From: Saccharibacillus kuerlensis DSM 22868
Lineage (GTDB): Bacteria > Bacillota > Bacilli > Paenibacillales > Paenibacillaceae
Assembly: GCF_000378145.1 (NCBI RefSeq)
Contig: NZ_KB899287.1
Location: forward strand, 79,593 to 143,592
Direction of reading: 5' to 3'
Length of the DNA: 64,000 bases
Shown here: piece by piece, positions 27,232 to 35,653 of the stretch
Layout: each line of letters opens with the position of its first letter
How positions within the stretch are numbered: the stretch's first letter is position 1
Notes under the pieces: generated by a model
What the model saw: only the letters and a program-made list of their open reading frames with translations
Database searches by the model: none
What the model was told of the DNA's origin: nothing
Made by a program: the position numbers and the translations under genes

Positions 27232-28578
27232 ATGGGAGTTACAATCGCCGTTAACCTTACACTGGTCGCGCTGTTGATCGCCGCTACCGCTTATTTTGTT
27301 ATTACAGAATTCGCTATTATCCGGGTCAGAAGCAGTCGAATCGACCAACTGATTATGGAAGGCAACAAGAGGGCTGTCAAAGCCAAAAATGTCATTTCCA
27401 ATCTCGACGGCTCATTGTCCGCCTGCCAGCTTGGTATTACAATTACCGCGCTTGGCCTCGGTTCACTGGGCGAACCGACGATGGAACTGCTGCTGCATCC
27501 GGTATTCGAAGCTGTTCCTGCCATACCGGAAGCTGTAGCTTCCATACTGTCGTACGTTCTGGCCTTCGCAACGATTACGTATTTGCACGTTGTTGTAGGC
27601 GAATTGTTCCCAAAAACGGTAGCCATCCAGAAAGCGGAAGCCGTAACACTCGCTGTCTCGGGATCGCTGCTCGTTTTTTACAAAATTATGTATCCGTTCA
27701 TTTGGCTGCTTAACGGTTCCGCCAATCAGATCGGCCGCCTAATCGGCATGAAACCGGCCAATGAACATGGAGAAGCGTTTTCGGAAGAAGAGCTGCGCCT
27801 TATCCTGAACGAGAGTTACGAAGGCGGCAAGATCAATCAGAGCGAATACGGCTATGTCAGCCGCATTTTCGCTTTTGACGAAATGCTCGCCAATGAAATC
27901 ATGGTTCCTCGCACCGACATGGCATGCTTGTATCTTGACAAGTCACGCGAAGAGAACCGCCGGATTATTTTGCAGGAACAGTATACGCGTTTCCCTGTCG
28001 CCGATATGAGCAAAGATAATATTGTCGGCATGGTTAATACGAAACAGTATTTCCTGGCGCTTGAAGAAAATCCTGAGACCGATGTTGCTTCTCTCGTTCA
28101 TCCGGTCATGTCCGTCTCCGAATCCATGGCAGTCAAAGACTTATTAAAAAAAATGCAAAAAGAAAATACGCATATTGCAATCCTGGTCGATGAATATGGC
28201 GGCACCTCGGGAATGGTGACAATTGAAGATATCCTTGAAGAAATTGTCGGAGACATCCGCGACGAGTTCGACACGGCCGAGGAAGCGGAGCTTGTTCAGC
28301 TTTCGGAAGATCATGTGATTGTAGACGGCAAAGTATTTATTCATCGTATTAACGAAATTCTGCTTACGGATCTCGATGATGAAGAATTGAATACGATCGG
28401 CGGATGGCTTTACGGACACAAGCCGGATTTGGTCGTCGGGCAAAAGTGGCAGTACGAAAATCTCGAATTTTCGGTACTGCGCCGCGGACCAAGGCGCTAT
28501 CGCAAGCTCGAAATTGTCCGGCATCCGGTCGTTCCTGACGAAAATGCCGAACGGAATACATTGGAAGAAGAAGTGTAA
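27232..28578 (+). CDS. Hemolysin-family membrane protein with CNNM, CBS and CorC/HlyC domains
   Basis: A 448-residue membrane protein of the UPF0053/CNNM group, which includes magnesium efflux proteins. The CNNM domain covers about 1-190 with four hydrophobic segments (including LGITITALGLGSLGEPTM and VVGELFPKTVAIQKAE). A CBS pair lies at about 210-330 (EIMVPRTDMACLYL, HIAILVDEYGGTSGMVTIEDILEEIVGDI) and a CorC_HlyC domain at 345-430. Hemolytic activity is not implied. It follows the frameshifted small gene by 39 bases and probably shares its promoter. Confidence 0.92.
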   Translation: MGVTIAVNLTLVALLIAATAYFVITEFAIIRVRSSRIDQLIMEGNKRAVKAKNVISNLDGSLSACQLGITITALGLGSLGEPTMELLLHPVFEAVPAIPEAVASILSYVLAFATITYLHVVVGELFPKTVAIQKAEAVTLAVSGSLLVFYKIMYPFIWLLNGSANQIGRLIGMKPANEHGEAFSEEELRLILNESYEGGKINQSEYGYVSRIFAFDEMLANEIMVPRTDMACLYLDKSREENRRIILQEQYTRFPVADMSKDNIVGMVNTKQYFLALEENPETDVASLVHPVMSVSESMAVKDLLKKMQKENTHIAILVDEYGGTSGMVTIEDILEEIVGDIRDEFDTAEEAELVQLSEDHVIVDGKVFIHRINEILLTDLDDEELNTIGGWLYGHKPDLVVGQKWQYENLEFSVLRRGPRRYRKLEIVRHPVVPDENAERNTLEEEV

Positions 28579-28612
28579 GCTATCTTTCATAACCTTCGTT
28601 TTGTCACAGCAT

Positions 28613-28653
28613 AAAGACAGCCCTTCCGGAATTCCGGAAGGGCTGTCTTTTTT
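28613..28653 (+). terminator. Terminator of the hemolysin-family gene
   Basis: AAAGACAGCCCTTCCGGAA and TTCCGGAAGGGCTGTCTTT form an uninterrupted palindrome, followed by more T. Confidence 0.92.
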
Positions 28654-28685
28654 CTATTCTCAAACGTCTTCATTCAGAGCAAAAA

Positions 28686-28955
28686 TTAAAATCCGCTCTT
28701 ATATTTATCGTTGCTGGAGGAGCGATCTTTGGATGTTGCATCTTTGTTTTTCTCTTCCCGCTGTTCCATGGCGATATCTTCCATCGGAAGCGGATCGACA
28801 TTCATTTCACTCTCGTGCATATCGAACAAACTTTCATTCCCTGTCGGATACTGCTCGGCATGATCGTGCGGTCCTTGGCGGTTGTCGTCTTTCTGACTCT
28901 GCTGCTGGGCCGCTTCTTCTTCGCGCTGTTTGGCCTTGTGGTGTTCGTTATCCAT
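28686..28955 (-). CDS. Small hydrophilic protein of unknown function, stress-type promoter
   Basis: I do not recognise this family. The 89 residues are almost wholly charged or polar (rich in Glu, Gln, Lys, Asp, His), with no hydrophobic core or membrane segment, and are likely disordered. That it is expressed is supported by AGGAGG nine bases before the ATG and by a sigma-B-like promoter at 28992-29018. Small hydrophilic proteins of this kind are often general-stress or spore proteins in Bacillota; this is an inference. Confidence 0.75.
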   Translation of the reverse strand: MDNEHHKAKQREEEAAQQQSQKDDNRQGPHDHAEQYPTGNESLFDMHESEMNVDPLPMEDIAMEQREEKNKDATSKDRSSSNDKYKSGF

Positions 28956-28991
28956 GTCAGTTCGCCTCCTGTTATCAGCTTCTCTCCTCCT

Positions 28992-29018
28992 TTACCCGTA
29001 ACCGGAAGCCTTCTAAAC
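28992..29018 (-). promoter_or_regulatory. Sigma-B-like promoter of the small hydrophilic protein gene
   Basis: On the minus strand GTTTAG (29013-29018), a 15-base spacer and GGGTAA (28992-28997) match the Bacillus sigma-B consensus GTTTAA/GGGTAT at ten of twelve positions. The start of transcription would be about 30 bases before the ATG. Confidence 0.6.
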
Positions 29019-29119
29019 GGGAGACCCTTCAGTGTTCAAGAAGTTCAAGGCATGCCAAAAAGCCGGATCGGCAAACGGATCTCTCTGCATTTGCACGAAC
29101 CGACTTCCTATTAGGAAAA

Positions 29120-30022
29120 TTAACGATGCTGTGTATATTCGTTGGCAGGCACGCCGGAGCGGATCGCCTCCAACTCAGACGCCGTCAGCGGAGTGCTTGT
29201 GGCTGCTTTTACATTGGCGTGCAGCTGTTCCGATGTACTGGCTCCTGCCAAAACGCATCCGACAGCCGGGGAAGCCAGAGGGTAGCGCAGTGCCGTTTCG
29301 AGCATAGGGCGATTTGAAGCGGCCTTCACCGCATCTCGGAAACTGCGGAGCTCTTCTTCCTCGTAACCCAAATATCCTTTGGAAAGTTTATTTTCTCCAA
29401 CATCTGTCAGTATGCCGCTGGCGACAGGGCCTCTGGCGATTACACTGATGCCTTCTGATTTCAGCAGCGGCAGCACTTCTTCTTCCGGACGCCGATCCAG
29501 AATGCTGTATTGACTCATCACGCTGACGATATTTGATCGGGAAACGTATTCGCGGATCACATTCGGCCGGATCGAAGAAATTCCGTAATAGCGAATAACG
29601 CCTTCCTGCTTCAACTGCTCGAATGCTTCGATCGTTTCGTCGATCGGATCGTCGAGTGTTCCTCCGTGCAGCTGATACAGATCGATATAGTCCGTACCAA
29701 GCCGCCGCAGACTATCCTTAACAGCGGAAAGGATATAAGTCTTCGAAGCATCCCATGTCCAGCCTTCCTGTCCGGGTATGCGACGATTACCAACCTTGGT
29801 AGCCAAAACAACATCGCTACGTCGTCCACGAATCGCTTTGCCAACCAATTCTTCATTACGGCCCTCATCATAAAGATCCGCCGTATCCAGAAAATTGATG
29901 CCGAGATCAAGCGCTTCATGCAGCAGCCTGATTGCTTTATCTTCTTCGATTCCAATCGACATGCAGCCTAATCCAATCTCTCCGACCAACAGTTCCGAAC
30001 TGCCCAATTTGTTTTTTTTCAT
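29120..30022 (-). CDS. Aldo/keto reductase
   Basis: A 300-residue NAD(P)H-dependent reductase with a TIM-barrel fold. The catalytic tetrad is visible: D46 and Y51 in FLDTADLYDEGRNEE, K76 in LATKVG, and H119 in DLYQLHGG. The closest known groups reduce sugar aldehydes or methylglyoxal; the substrate is unknown here. It follows the acyl-ACP thioesterase gene by 29 bases, so the two are probably co-transcribed, though no functional link is evident. Confidence 0.92.
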   Translation of the reverse strand: MKKNKLGSSELLVGEIGLGCMSIGIEEDKAIRLLHEALDLGINFLDTADLYDEGRNEELVGKAIRGRRSDVVLATKVGNRRIPGQEGWTWDASKTYILSAVKDSLRRLGTDYIDLYQLHGGTLDDPIDETIEAFEQLKQEGVIRYYGISSIRPNVIREYVSRSNIVSVMSQYSILDRRPEEEVLPLLKSEGISVIARGPVASGILTDVGENKLSKGYLGYEEEELRSFRDAVKAASNRPMLETALRYPLASPAVGCVLAGASTSEQLHANVKAATSTPLTASELEAIRSGVPANEYTQHR

Positions 30023-30051
30023 GCTAATGGCACTCCTTTGCTTCCTTGAGA

Positions 30052-30810
30052 TTAAACTGCTTTTTTATCCTGATTTTGAGCAAGTGTCAGTACCGCTTCG
30101 AATGTTCGACGTCCCTCTTCCGATTCACCCGAAATCCATACTTGTTCACCTTGTCCTCCGCGGCGGAGTACGATGCGATCTCCAAGTGCGGCCTCACGGC
30201 TGTAAGTAATATGCAGCGAGCAAATTTCCCCGGTACGCAGTTCCTCCGGCGTTAATAGGTCCGTACACAAATCCGCATAGCGGGCATTGTTCATATGGCC
30301 GTAACAGTCTACTGCGCTGTATGGAACCGTATAAGCTCCAGCTTCGGCCCAACCGCCATCCTCGTCTGGCAGCTTTACTTTGTCTGGAGGGCCGTTCAGC
30401 GCAGGGCGACCACTAACCGGCAGCGGAAACGGAAAGGCTGTCGGCCGCAGAATGCGACGCTTTGCAATATCGACCAGCGTCCAGGCGGTCGAGGCTTTAA
30501 CAAGTTCTCTGCCCGCTTCATTCAACAGCTGATATTCCCGAGTCCACAGTACTCCGGATGCACCGCAATTCCAAGTTTCCAGCGTCAGCGGTTCACCCAG
30601 ACGGGGAACCTCCGCCAATTCGAGATGAGTTGTCATTAAAATCCAGGCCATGCCTTCTTCCAGCATTCGGCCAACCGTAACGCCGGCATCTTCAAGATGA
30701 CGGTCCGCGGCGTTCTGCATGGCGCCAAGCAGCGCAGACAAACGAACCCGTCCGGAAAAGTCCGATTCGGTTACCGAAACGCAGAAAGGTTCTCTCCATA
30801 CATCCTGCAT
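30052..30810 (-). CDS. Acyl-ACP thioesterase
   Basis: A 252-residue double hotdog protein that releases free fatty acid from acyl-ACP. The first hotdog starts FCVSVTESDFSGRVRLSALLGAMQNAADRHLEDAG and includes GMAWILMTTHLEL. The second has the catalytic-region motif GHMNNARYADLCTDLL, whose Asn/His-type residues are conserved in plant FatA/FatB and bacterial relatives. TATAAT at 30859-30864 (minus strand) is a likely -10 box. It is first in a pair with the aldo/keto reductase. Confidence 0.88.
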   Translation of the reverse strand: MQDVWREPFCVSVTESDFSGRVRLSALLGAMQNAADRHLEDAGVTVGRMLEEGMAWILMTTHLELAEVPRLGEPLTLETWNCGASGVLWTREYQLLNEAGRELVKASTAWTLVDIAKRRILRPTAFPFPLPVSGRPALNGPPDKVKLPDEDGGWAEAGAYTVPYSAVDCYGHMNNARYADLCTDLLTPEELRTGEICSLHITYSREAALGDRIVLRRGGQGEQVWISGESEEGRRTFEAVLTLAQNQDKKAV

Positions 30811-31008
30811 TGTCGTTCTCTCCTTTCAGGCGGGAACTCTCCCAACCATTCATCTTTTATTATATCGCCGTGCTCGGCAAAGACCAAACTGTGCAACATG
30901 TGGGACTCCGGCGATTATGGAAGCGATCGTGTCAAAACACACGACATTCTAGCGCTTCGGCAGCTGTTAATTATTGGATATGATTAGACATGCCTGCACA
31001 TTTCACAG

Positions 31009-31040
31009 AAAAAGCTCCGCTTCTCTAAGAGAAGCGGAGC
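31009..31040 (-). terminator. Terminator of the third nitroreductase gene
   Basis: GCTCCGCTTCTC and GAGAAGCGGAGC form a perfect 12-base stem with a 3-base loop. The minus strand continues with TTTTT. Confidence 0.9.
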
Positions 31041-31080
31041 CCAAATATCAAACAACTAACCACAGAAACTTTCCGTTCAA

Positions 31081-31665
31081 TCAGTCTTCGGTTCCGTCAA
31101 TCCAAACCGTCTTCGACTGAATTGGCTCACGCTTGCCTTCACCAGGTTCGCGGTCCGGCCACCCCAAGTAAATGAAGCCCAGCATCTGACCGTCCGCTCC
31201 AAGTCCAAAGCGTTCTGCCATAAGCGGATGGTAGCAGAGGCTTCCGCTTCTCCAGACCGCACCAAGGCCCAGAGCATGAGCTTCAAGCAGCATATTCTGG
31301 ATCGCCGATCCTACTGCGAGCGTTTCCTCCAGCGGAATAACTTTGGGTCCCGATACAGGTTCGCATCCAACCGCAATAATGGCAGGTGCGCGCTGAACTT
31401 TCTTCAGTGCGGAAGCCAGCATATCCTCGTATTGCTCCGGCGGAGGGTTGATGCCTTTCTCCGCCGCTTCGGTATCCGTCATAGCCGAAGCCAGCTTGGC
31501 CCGGCCTTCTCCCTGCAGTACGAAGAACCGCCACGGTTCGGTTTTACGGTGATTGGGTGCCCACGTTCCCGCTTCCAAAATGCGCTCGATATGTTCGCGC
31601 GGCACTTCTTCATCCTTGACCGACCCAACGCTGCGCCGGGTACGAATCGCTTCCGATACGTCCAT
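31081..31665 (-). CDS. Nitroreductase family protein (YdjA-like)
   Basis: A 194-residue FMN-dependent oxidoreductase. It has the N-terminal FMN motif AIRTRRSVG, then AGTWAPNHRKTEPWRFFVL, ASALKKVQRAPAIIAVG and the C-terminal LGFIYLGWP that marks the YdjA/TdsD-like subgroup. ATG 31665 is chosen because GGAGG lies about seven bases upstream. It follows the aldose epimerase gene with a gap of about 30 bases and probably shares its transcript. Substrate unknown. Confidence 0.9.
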   Translation of the reverse strand: MDVSEAIRTRRSVGSVKDEEVPREHIERILEAGTWAPNHRKTEPWRFFVLQGEGRAKLASAMTDTEAAEKGINPPPEQYEDMLASALKKVQRAPAIIAVGCEPVSGPKVIPLEETLAVGSAIQNMLLEAHALGLGAVWRSGSLCYHPLMAERFGLGADGQMLGFIYLGWPDREPGEGKREPIQSKTVWIDGTED

Positions 31666-31696
31666 TACGATTCCTCCTTTGCCAATAATCAACCGA

Positions 31697-32728
31697 TTAA
31701 ACGCCGCTCGCCAAATCTACCGTATAGATACGACTGTTAGCCTGCCAGATCTCGCCCGGCTCAACTGCAAACAGTCCCATATTTTCGGAAGGCAGCGAGA
31801 GGTTAGGGGCATTCACAAGGTTGACCTGCGGTTCTGGGCAGATAAACGAACCGCCTGCTCCGCTGTTCCAGATCATCCAGTGACGATACGATGTTCCTAC
31901 GTCATAGACCACTTTGACTCCAATTTTGGTATCGGTAATCTCCGCTCGGTTGCGTCCGCCCTGCGGTACAGCGGTATAGTGGTTGTCCATCGAATCGACA
32001 TAAGGATTGACGCCGCTCTCACGCATCTCTTCTTCCCATTCTTCCAACGGCTGGAAGTCTCCGGTAGGCAGCATACGTCCATCAAGCTCTCGGCGCTGTC
32101 CGATTGTGACTTTGATGCGGCAGTCTTCCGACGAACTTTCTTCCGCGAATGGTGCATTCAATGCCGTATGGAACGCGAGCAGTGCCGGCAGCTTGCGTCC
32201 GGATTCGTTAAAGAGCGTTACGTCCTGTTCCAGACCAAGCGAACTAAGCGTATAACGAATTCGCAGGGTGAAGGCATAAGGGAAGTATTCATACATTTTG
32301 TGCCCTTCGCCGACTCGATGGGACAGCGAAACGAAGCTGCCCGCTTCGGAAGCCCCAAACGCTTCAACTTCCCAAGGCAGTGTATGCAGGTACCCGTGCA
32401 GGAAATTCCCGGTCGCTTCTTCATTGACAGGGAACTTGTATTCTTCACCGTTCCAGTTCAACTGACCGCCATCATACCGATTGGGAGGGAAAAGGGGTGG
32501 AATACCATGTGTGCCGGGATCGGCTACAAACGCATCCATTTCTTCCGGCTCGCGAAGAAAACGAAATCCGCGCTTCGTATCGCGAAAAGCGATCAGATTG
32601 CCACCAATTTCCGGAAGTGCAGCTGCTTCATAATCGCCGTATCTCAGCCAAACAGCCTCTTGTCCGTTGTAATCGCCGCGTCTTGCTTCGTACACCGGCG
32701 GGGTTCCGGCATTTGGATTCATCGACAT
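31697..32728 (-). CDS. Aldose 1-epimerase family protein
   Basis: A 343-residue beta-sandwich enzyme of the galactose mutarotase superfamily. The marks are GIPPLFPPNRYDGGQL, GNFLHGYLHTLPWEV with the catalytic-type His, and LLAFHTALNAPFAE with the second His. The C-terminal QVNLVNAPNLSLPSENMGLFAVEPGE carries the conserved carboxylate. It interconverts anomers of a hexose, but the exact sugar is unknown. AAGGAG lies seven bases before the ATG. It is the first gene of the pair with the nitroreductase. Confidence 0.88.
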   Translation of the reverse strand: MSMNPNAGTPPVYEARRGDYNGQEAVWLRYGDYEAAALPEIGGNLIAFRDTKRGFRFLREPEEMDAFVADPGTHGIPPLFPPNRYDGGQLNWNGEEYKFPVNEEATGNFLHGYLHTLPWEVEAFGASEAGSFVSLSHRVGEGHKMYEYFPYAFTLRIRYTLSSLGLEQDVTLFNESGRKLPALLAFHTALNAPFAEESSSEDCRIKVTIGQRRELDGRMLPTGDFQPLEEWEEEMRESGVNPYVDSMDNHYTAVPQGGRNRAEITDTKIGVKVVYDVGTSYRHWMIWNSGAGGSFICPEPQVNLVNAPNLSLPSENMGLFAVEPGEIWQANSRIYTVDLASGV

Positions 32729-32803
32729 ATACAGTCTCCTTTAAATCAAAATGGAATCACACAGGGTTTATTATACCCCGCAGTGAGAGGCGCTTTCAAT
32801 TTG

Positions 32804-32833
32804 AAAAAAAACCAGCTGCAAAAAATGCAGCTT
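32804..32833 (-). terminator. Terminator of the Gfo/Idh/MocA gene
   Basis: On the minus strand AGCTGCA and TGCAGCT pair around TTTTT and are followed by GGTTTTTTTT. Confidence 0.8.
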
Positions 32834-32895
32834 GCTGCTCACCCTATACACTTCTAATTCGGCTTCAGCTTGAATATCTGCGGGATTGGTTTCTT

Positions 32896-33897
32896 CTATG
32901 TATGCGGGATGTCCACTCGGCACCCTTCCCGTGCGGACTTGAGACAAGCGTCGATCGCCCGCATATTGCGAAGAGCATCGTCAGGCGGAAAAAGAAGCGG
33001 TTCTTCACCAAATACAGCCCGGGCGAATGCATCGGCCTGCAGCATGTAGTGATCTACACAGGGCATTTTCTCCTCACGGCGTTCCCTGTTCGTATCCACG
33101 ATAATTTGCGGATTCCCCCTCCAATCAAACATATAAGGCATTTCTATCCGGCCTTTGGTCCCCGTTACTTCGAAATAGGAGCGGTTGTACGACCACATCC
33201 CGCATTCGAAACTCAGCCCAACGCCTCCGGCAAAAGCCAACATGCCGGAAGCAGCCATATCTACGTCATCGTGATCCGGCGAGAAAAAGGCATGGGCGGA
33301 CGCCCACAGCGGTTCACTCCCCATAATCATACGCGCGGCCGAAATTGGATATACTCCAATGTCGTAGATGGATCCGCCGCCCATTGAACGGTCAAAGCGC
33401 ACATTGCCGGTATCTTCAGGCGTACAGTAATTGAAAACGCCGCGCATTGACCGCAGCTCCCCGATTTCCCCGGACTTTATGATCTCTTGCACACGCCGAT
33501 GTTTTTGTCCGTGCCGATACATAAAAGCTTCCGCAAACCATACACCGTTCTCTGTGCATGCCTGCAGCATAGCCGCTGTCTCTTCCGCATCAAGTGCCGC
33601 CGGCTTTTCGCAAAGCACATGCTTGCCCGCTCGGGCCGCACGAATCGTCCATTCTTTATGTAAGTGATTCGGAAGCGGAATGTAGACGGCGTCAATCTCC
33701 GAATCTTCTAACAGCTCTTCATAACTTCCATAATAACGAGCGGCTCCGGTACGCTCCGCCATTTCGCGAGCCTTGTCTGTATTCCGACTGGCAACAGCCC
33801 ACACCGCTCCTCGTTCCGAGTTTTTGACAGCCGGAATAAAAGCTCCCTCCGCAATACCCGCCGTTCCCATGATTCCCCACTTAAGCGTCCGAACCAT
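32896..33897 (-). CDS. Gfo/Idh/MocA family oxidoreductase
   Basis: A 333-residue NAD(P)-dependent dehydrogenase. The Rossmann domain starts WGIMGTAGIAEGAFIPAV, the sugar-dehydrogenase motif appears as AGKHVLCEKPAAL (catalytic Lys in EKP, near residue 97), and the C-terminal alpha/beta domain starts near FAEAFMYRHGQ. Relatives oxidise sugars, inositols or related alcohols. GGAGG precedes the ATG. The gene is single, with an epimerase operon next to it in the same direction, which hints at sugar metabolism. Confidence 0.9.
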   Translation of the reverse strand: MVRTLKWGIMGTAGIAEGAFIPAVKNSERGAVWAVASRNTDKAREMAERTGAARYYGSYEELLEDSEIDAVYIPLPNHLHKEWTIRAARAGKHVLCEKPAALDAEETAAMLQACTENGVWFAEAFMYRHGQKHRRVQEIIKSGEIGELRSMRGVFNYCTPEDTGNVRFDRSMGGGSIYDIGVYPISAARMIMGSEPLWASAHAFFSPDHDDVDMAASGMLAFAGGVGLSFECGMWSYNRSYFEVTGTKGRIEMPYMFDWRGNPQIIVDTNRERREEKMPCVDHYMLQADAFARAVFGEEPLLFPPDDALRNMRAIDACLKSAREGCRVDIPHT

Positions 33898-34006
33898 TCA
33901 GACTCCTCCTTTTGAAACTCTGATGACATACTCAAAATTGCAGGATCATTGCAGCCCCCTTTATGATAACGTTTTCTATTCACTTCGCCAACTTTCTTTT
34001 CAGCTC

Positions 34007-34031
34007 AAAAAGAGGGGATCACTCCCCCCTT
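34007..34031 (-). terminator. Probable terminator of the RTP-like gene
   Basis: GAGGGG and a run of six C pair closely around ATCACT. The minus strand ends in TCTTTTT. It is about 70 bases past the stop. Confidence 0.6.
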
Positions 34032-34099
34032 GATCTGCAGATGCATCGGACTGATTCCTGTTTGTACGACTTTATCAATTAAGATTCTGAACTTGAACG

Positions 34100-34465
34100 C
34101 TAAGTCCCGTAGTTGTCTTCGGCCGCTTTATTCAGCATGCCCAAACAGCGATCAAGATCCGTTTTCACCTGCTTTTTGTACAACTTGGCTTTTTCCGGCC
34201 CGTCTTCGGTAAAGTGATACAGAACGATTTCCTGGAAATCAACACGGGGATCGCTCCCCTTCAGTTGCTTGGTCCGATAAAAAACGCCTTCGTGCACAAG
34301 TTCATGCAGCGCACGGTAAATTTCGCTTTGTGGAGGCACATACCCGAAGGGCTTGAAGCTTTCCTTCATCTCTTCGAGCATCTGATAGCCGTATCCGCGC
34401 TGCTGTTCGACCATGGTGATCAGGTACAGTTTGATAAATGCCCGTTGGGCGATCATGAAGGCCAT
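34100..34465 (-). CDS. rtp: Replication terminator protein (RTP) homologue
   Basis: A 121-residue winged-helix protein. It aligns by eye over nearly its whole length with B. subtilis RTP (122 residues) as I remember it: QRAFIKLYLITMVEQQRGYG, EIYRALHELVHEGV, FQEIVLYHF, AKLYKKQVKTDLDRC. RTP dimers bind Ter sites and stop replication forks from one side. The fold is related to PadR regulators, and a PadR-like transcriptional role is the alternative. GGAGG lies upstream of the ATG, and TATAAT is at 34507-34512 (minus strand). It lies alone, with no Ter-like site found nearby. Confidence 0.82.
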   Translation of the reverse strand: MAFMIAQRAFIKLYLITMVEQQRGYGYQMLEEMKESFKPFGYVPPQSEIYRALHELVHEGVFYRTKQLKGSDPRVDFQEIVLYHFTEDGPEKAKLYKKQVKTDLDRCLGMLNKAAEDNYGT

Positions 34466-34717
34466 GTTTTTCTCCTCCTTTTCGGGTGAACGCTTGTTCC
34501 CTTTCTATTATAATCGACTTTGTGCAATTTCACATCTTTTAGAACGGATTTAAGTAAAAAAGCCTTCATCTGCTCTTTTTCTCTTTTTTCATACGGAGAA
34601 CAGTAAGCATAACTTACATAAGCTGAATGAAGCGAAAACGCGATTTTTCTATTATGAATTTTTCATGTGTTGATTTTAATTTTCGTTTTCTGTCTATTCT
34701 TAAAAGTTGAATGACGT
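34466..34717. other. AT-rich leader region of the RTP-like gene
   Basis: The stretch holds the -10 box TATAAT (34507-34512, minus strand) and one small inverted repeat, GTAAG-CATAA-CTTAC (34603-34617), and no credible reading frame. The B. subtilis Ter core was not found. With 34748-34861, which holds nothing I recognise, it makes a gap of about 395 bases without a gene. Confidence 0.5.
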
Positions 34718-34747
34718 AAAAAAGAGGTGCCTTGAGGCACCTCTTTC
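34718..34747 (-). terminator. Terminator of the general stress protein gene
   Basis: AAAGAGGTGCC and GGCACCTCTTT form a perfect 11-base stem around TTGA. It lies about 115 bases past the stop. Confidence 0.85.
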
Positions 34748-34861
34748 ATAATTCCATATAAATGTGTTCTCCGCATCTTTATCCTTGCAGCCGCCCAGTT
34801 TCTTTCTGTGAGTCAAACGGTTCATGCAAACAGCCGTATCTGGAAATTCATACTGCTGGAG

Positions 34862-35563
34862 TTACATTCTGCGGTCGCCCCGTGGAGGCAGCGCATCCGC
34901 AGGGTCGTCGAGCGTGCGGCGGCGCTCTGCCTCCGTCAATCCTGCATCCGGCCCTACATTGTCTGCAGGATTGATGCTGCCCATACTGCCGCGCGTCGTA
35001 GCCGTATTCATTCCCGTGTGCAACGTGCTTCCCGTATTCATCTCGCTGCCGTAACCCTCTTCCGTCGTTTGATAACGGTCGGCATTGAGCGAGCGGTTCT
35101 CACGGAATGAATTATATACAGTTCCGCTTCGAGCATCTTCATCAACCAGCACGAGGATATTGCCTCGATCCAGATGACTCTCGTATTCTTTGGCTTCATG
35201 TTCCGGAATGCCAAGGCCCACAAGGCCGCCTACCAGACCACCGGCGCCCGCTCCTACTGCCATCCCGGCAATCGCCGTAGCCAGAGGTCCTGCTGCCAAA
35301 ATCGGACCGATGCCCGGAATAGCCAGAGCGCCTACACCCGCCAGCAGTCCAGTTACTCCACCAAGTACACCGCCTGTAGCCGCCCCTGTTGCGAGACCTT
35401 CCGGTGCTTTTGTACCTGTTTCTTCATCTATCGCTCTCAAGTCGTTCCGGTCTTTTGCTACTACCGAAATTTCATCCGAAGTAAAGCCCTGCTGCTGCAG
35501 ATTCTGGATCGCACGCGAAGCTTCCTGTTCACTTTCAAATACACCTACAATTTTCTTCTCCAT
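34862..35563 (-). CDS. General stress protein with YflT-like domain and glycine-rich core
   Basis: A 233-residue protein. Residues 1-45 (MEKKIVGVFESEQEASRAIQNLQQQGFTSDEISVVAKD) match the YflT/GSP17M stress domain. A long Gly/Ala stretch at 60-130 (GAATGGVLGGVTGLLAGVG, AGMAVGAGAGGLVGGLVGLG) looks like a membrane-associated or glycine-zipper segment. HEAKEYESHLDRGNILVLVD follows, then a polar tail. AAGGAGG precedes the chosen ATG, and a sigma-B-like promoter lies at 35612-35636. Biochemical role unknown. Confidence 0.85.
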   Translation of the reverse strand: MEKKIVGVFESEQEASRAIQNLQQQGFTSDEISVVAKDRNDLRAIDEETGTKAPEGLATGAATGGVLGGVTGLLAGVGALAIPGIGPILAAGPLATAIAGMAVGAGAGGLVGGLVGLGIPEHEAKEYESHLDRGNILVLVDEDARSGTVYNSFRENRSLNADRYQTTEEGYGSEMNTGSTLHTGMNTATTRGSMGSINPADNVGPDAGLTEAERRRTLDDPADALPPRGDRRM

Positions 35564-35611
35564 TGTTAAATCCTCCTTCAAAATTGAATTGGGATTTGTG
35601 CTCGCTCTTTA

Positions 35612-35636
35612 TTACCCTGCAAGCGCTTGACGAAAC
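35612..35636 (-). promoter_or_regulatory. Sigma-B-like promoter of the general stress protein gene
   Basis: On the minus strand GTTTCG (35631-35636), a 13-base spacer and GGGTAA (35612-35617) fit the sigma-B consensus. The start codon is about 50 bases downstream, and the gene belongs to a family under sigma-B control in B. subtilis. Confidence 0.65.
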
Positions 35637-35653
35637 CTCATGCCGATTCCGCT

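Noticed and set aside
26890..27348. A minus-strand open frame opposite the frameshifted small gene
   Set aside because: Its composition is unlike real proteins here and it runs into the start of the hemolysin-family gene. The plus-strand frame has a hydrophobic leader and a promoter.
29057..29095. A terminator for the aldo/keto reductase gene
   Set aside because: The matching segments (CGGATC twice) are direct, not inverted, repeats, so no stem forms.
31553..32857. A plus-strand open frame of about 430 codons
   Set aside because: It runs antisense across the end of a nitroreductase gene and the whole aldose epimerase gene and has no domain of its own.
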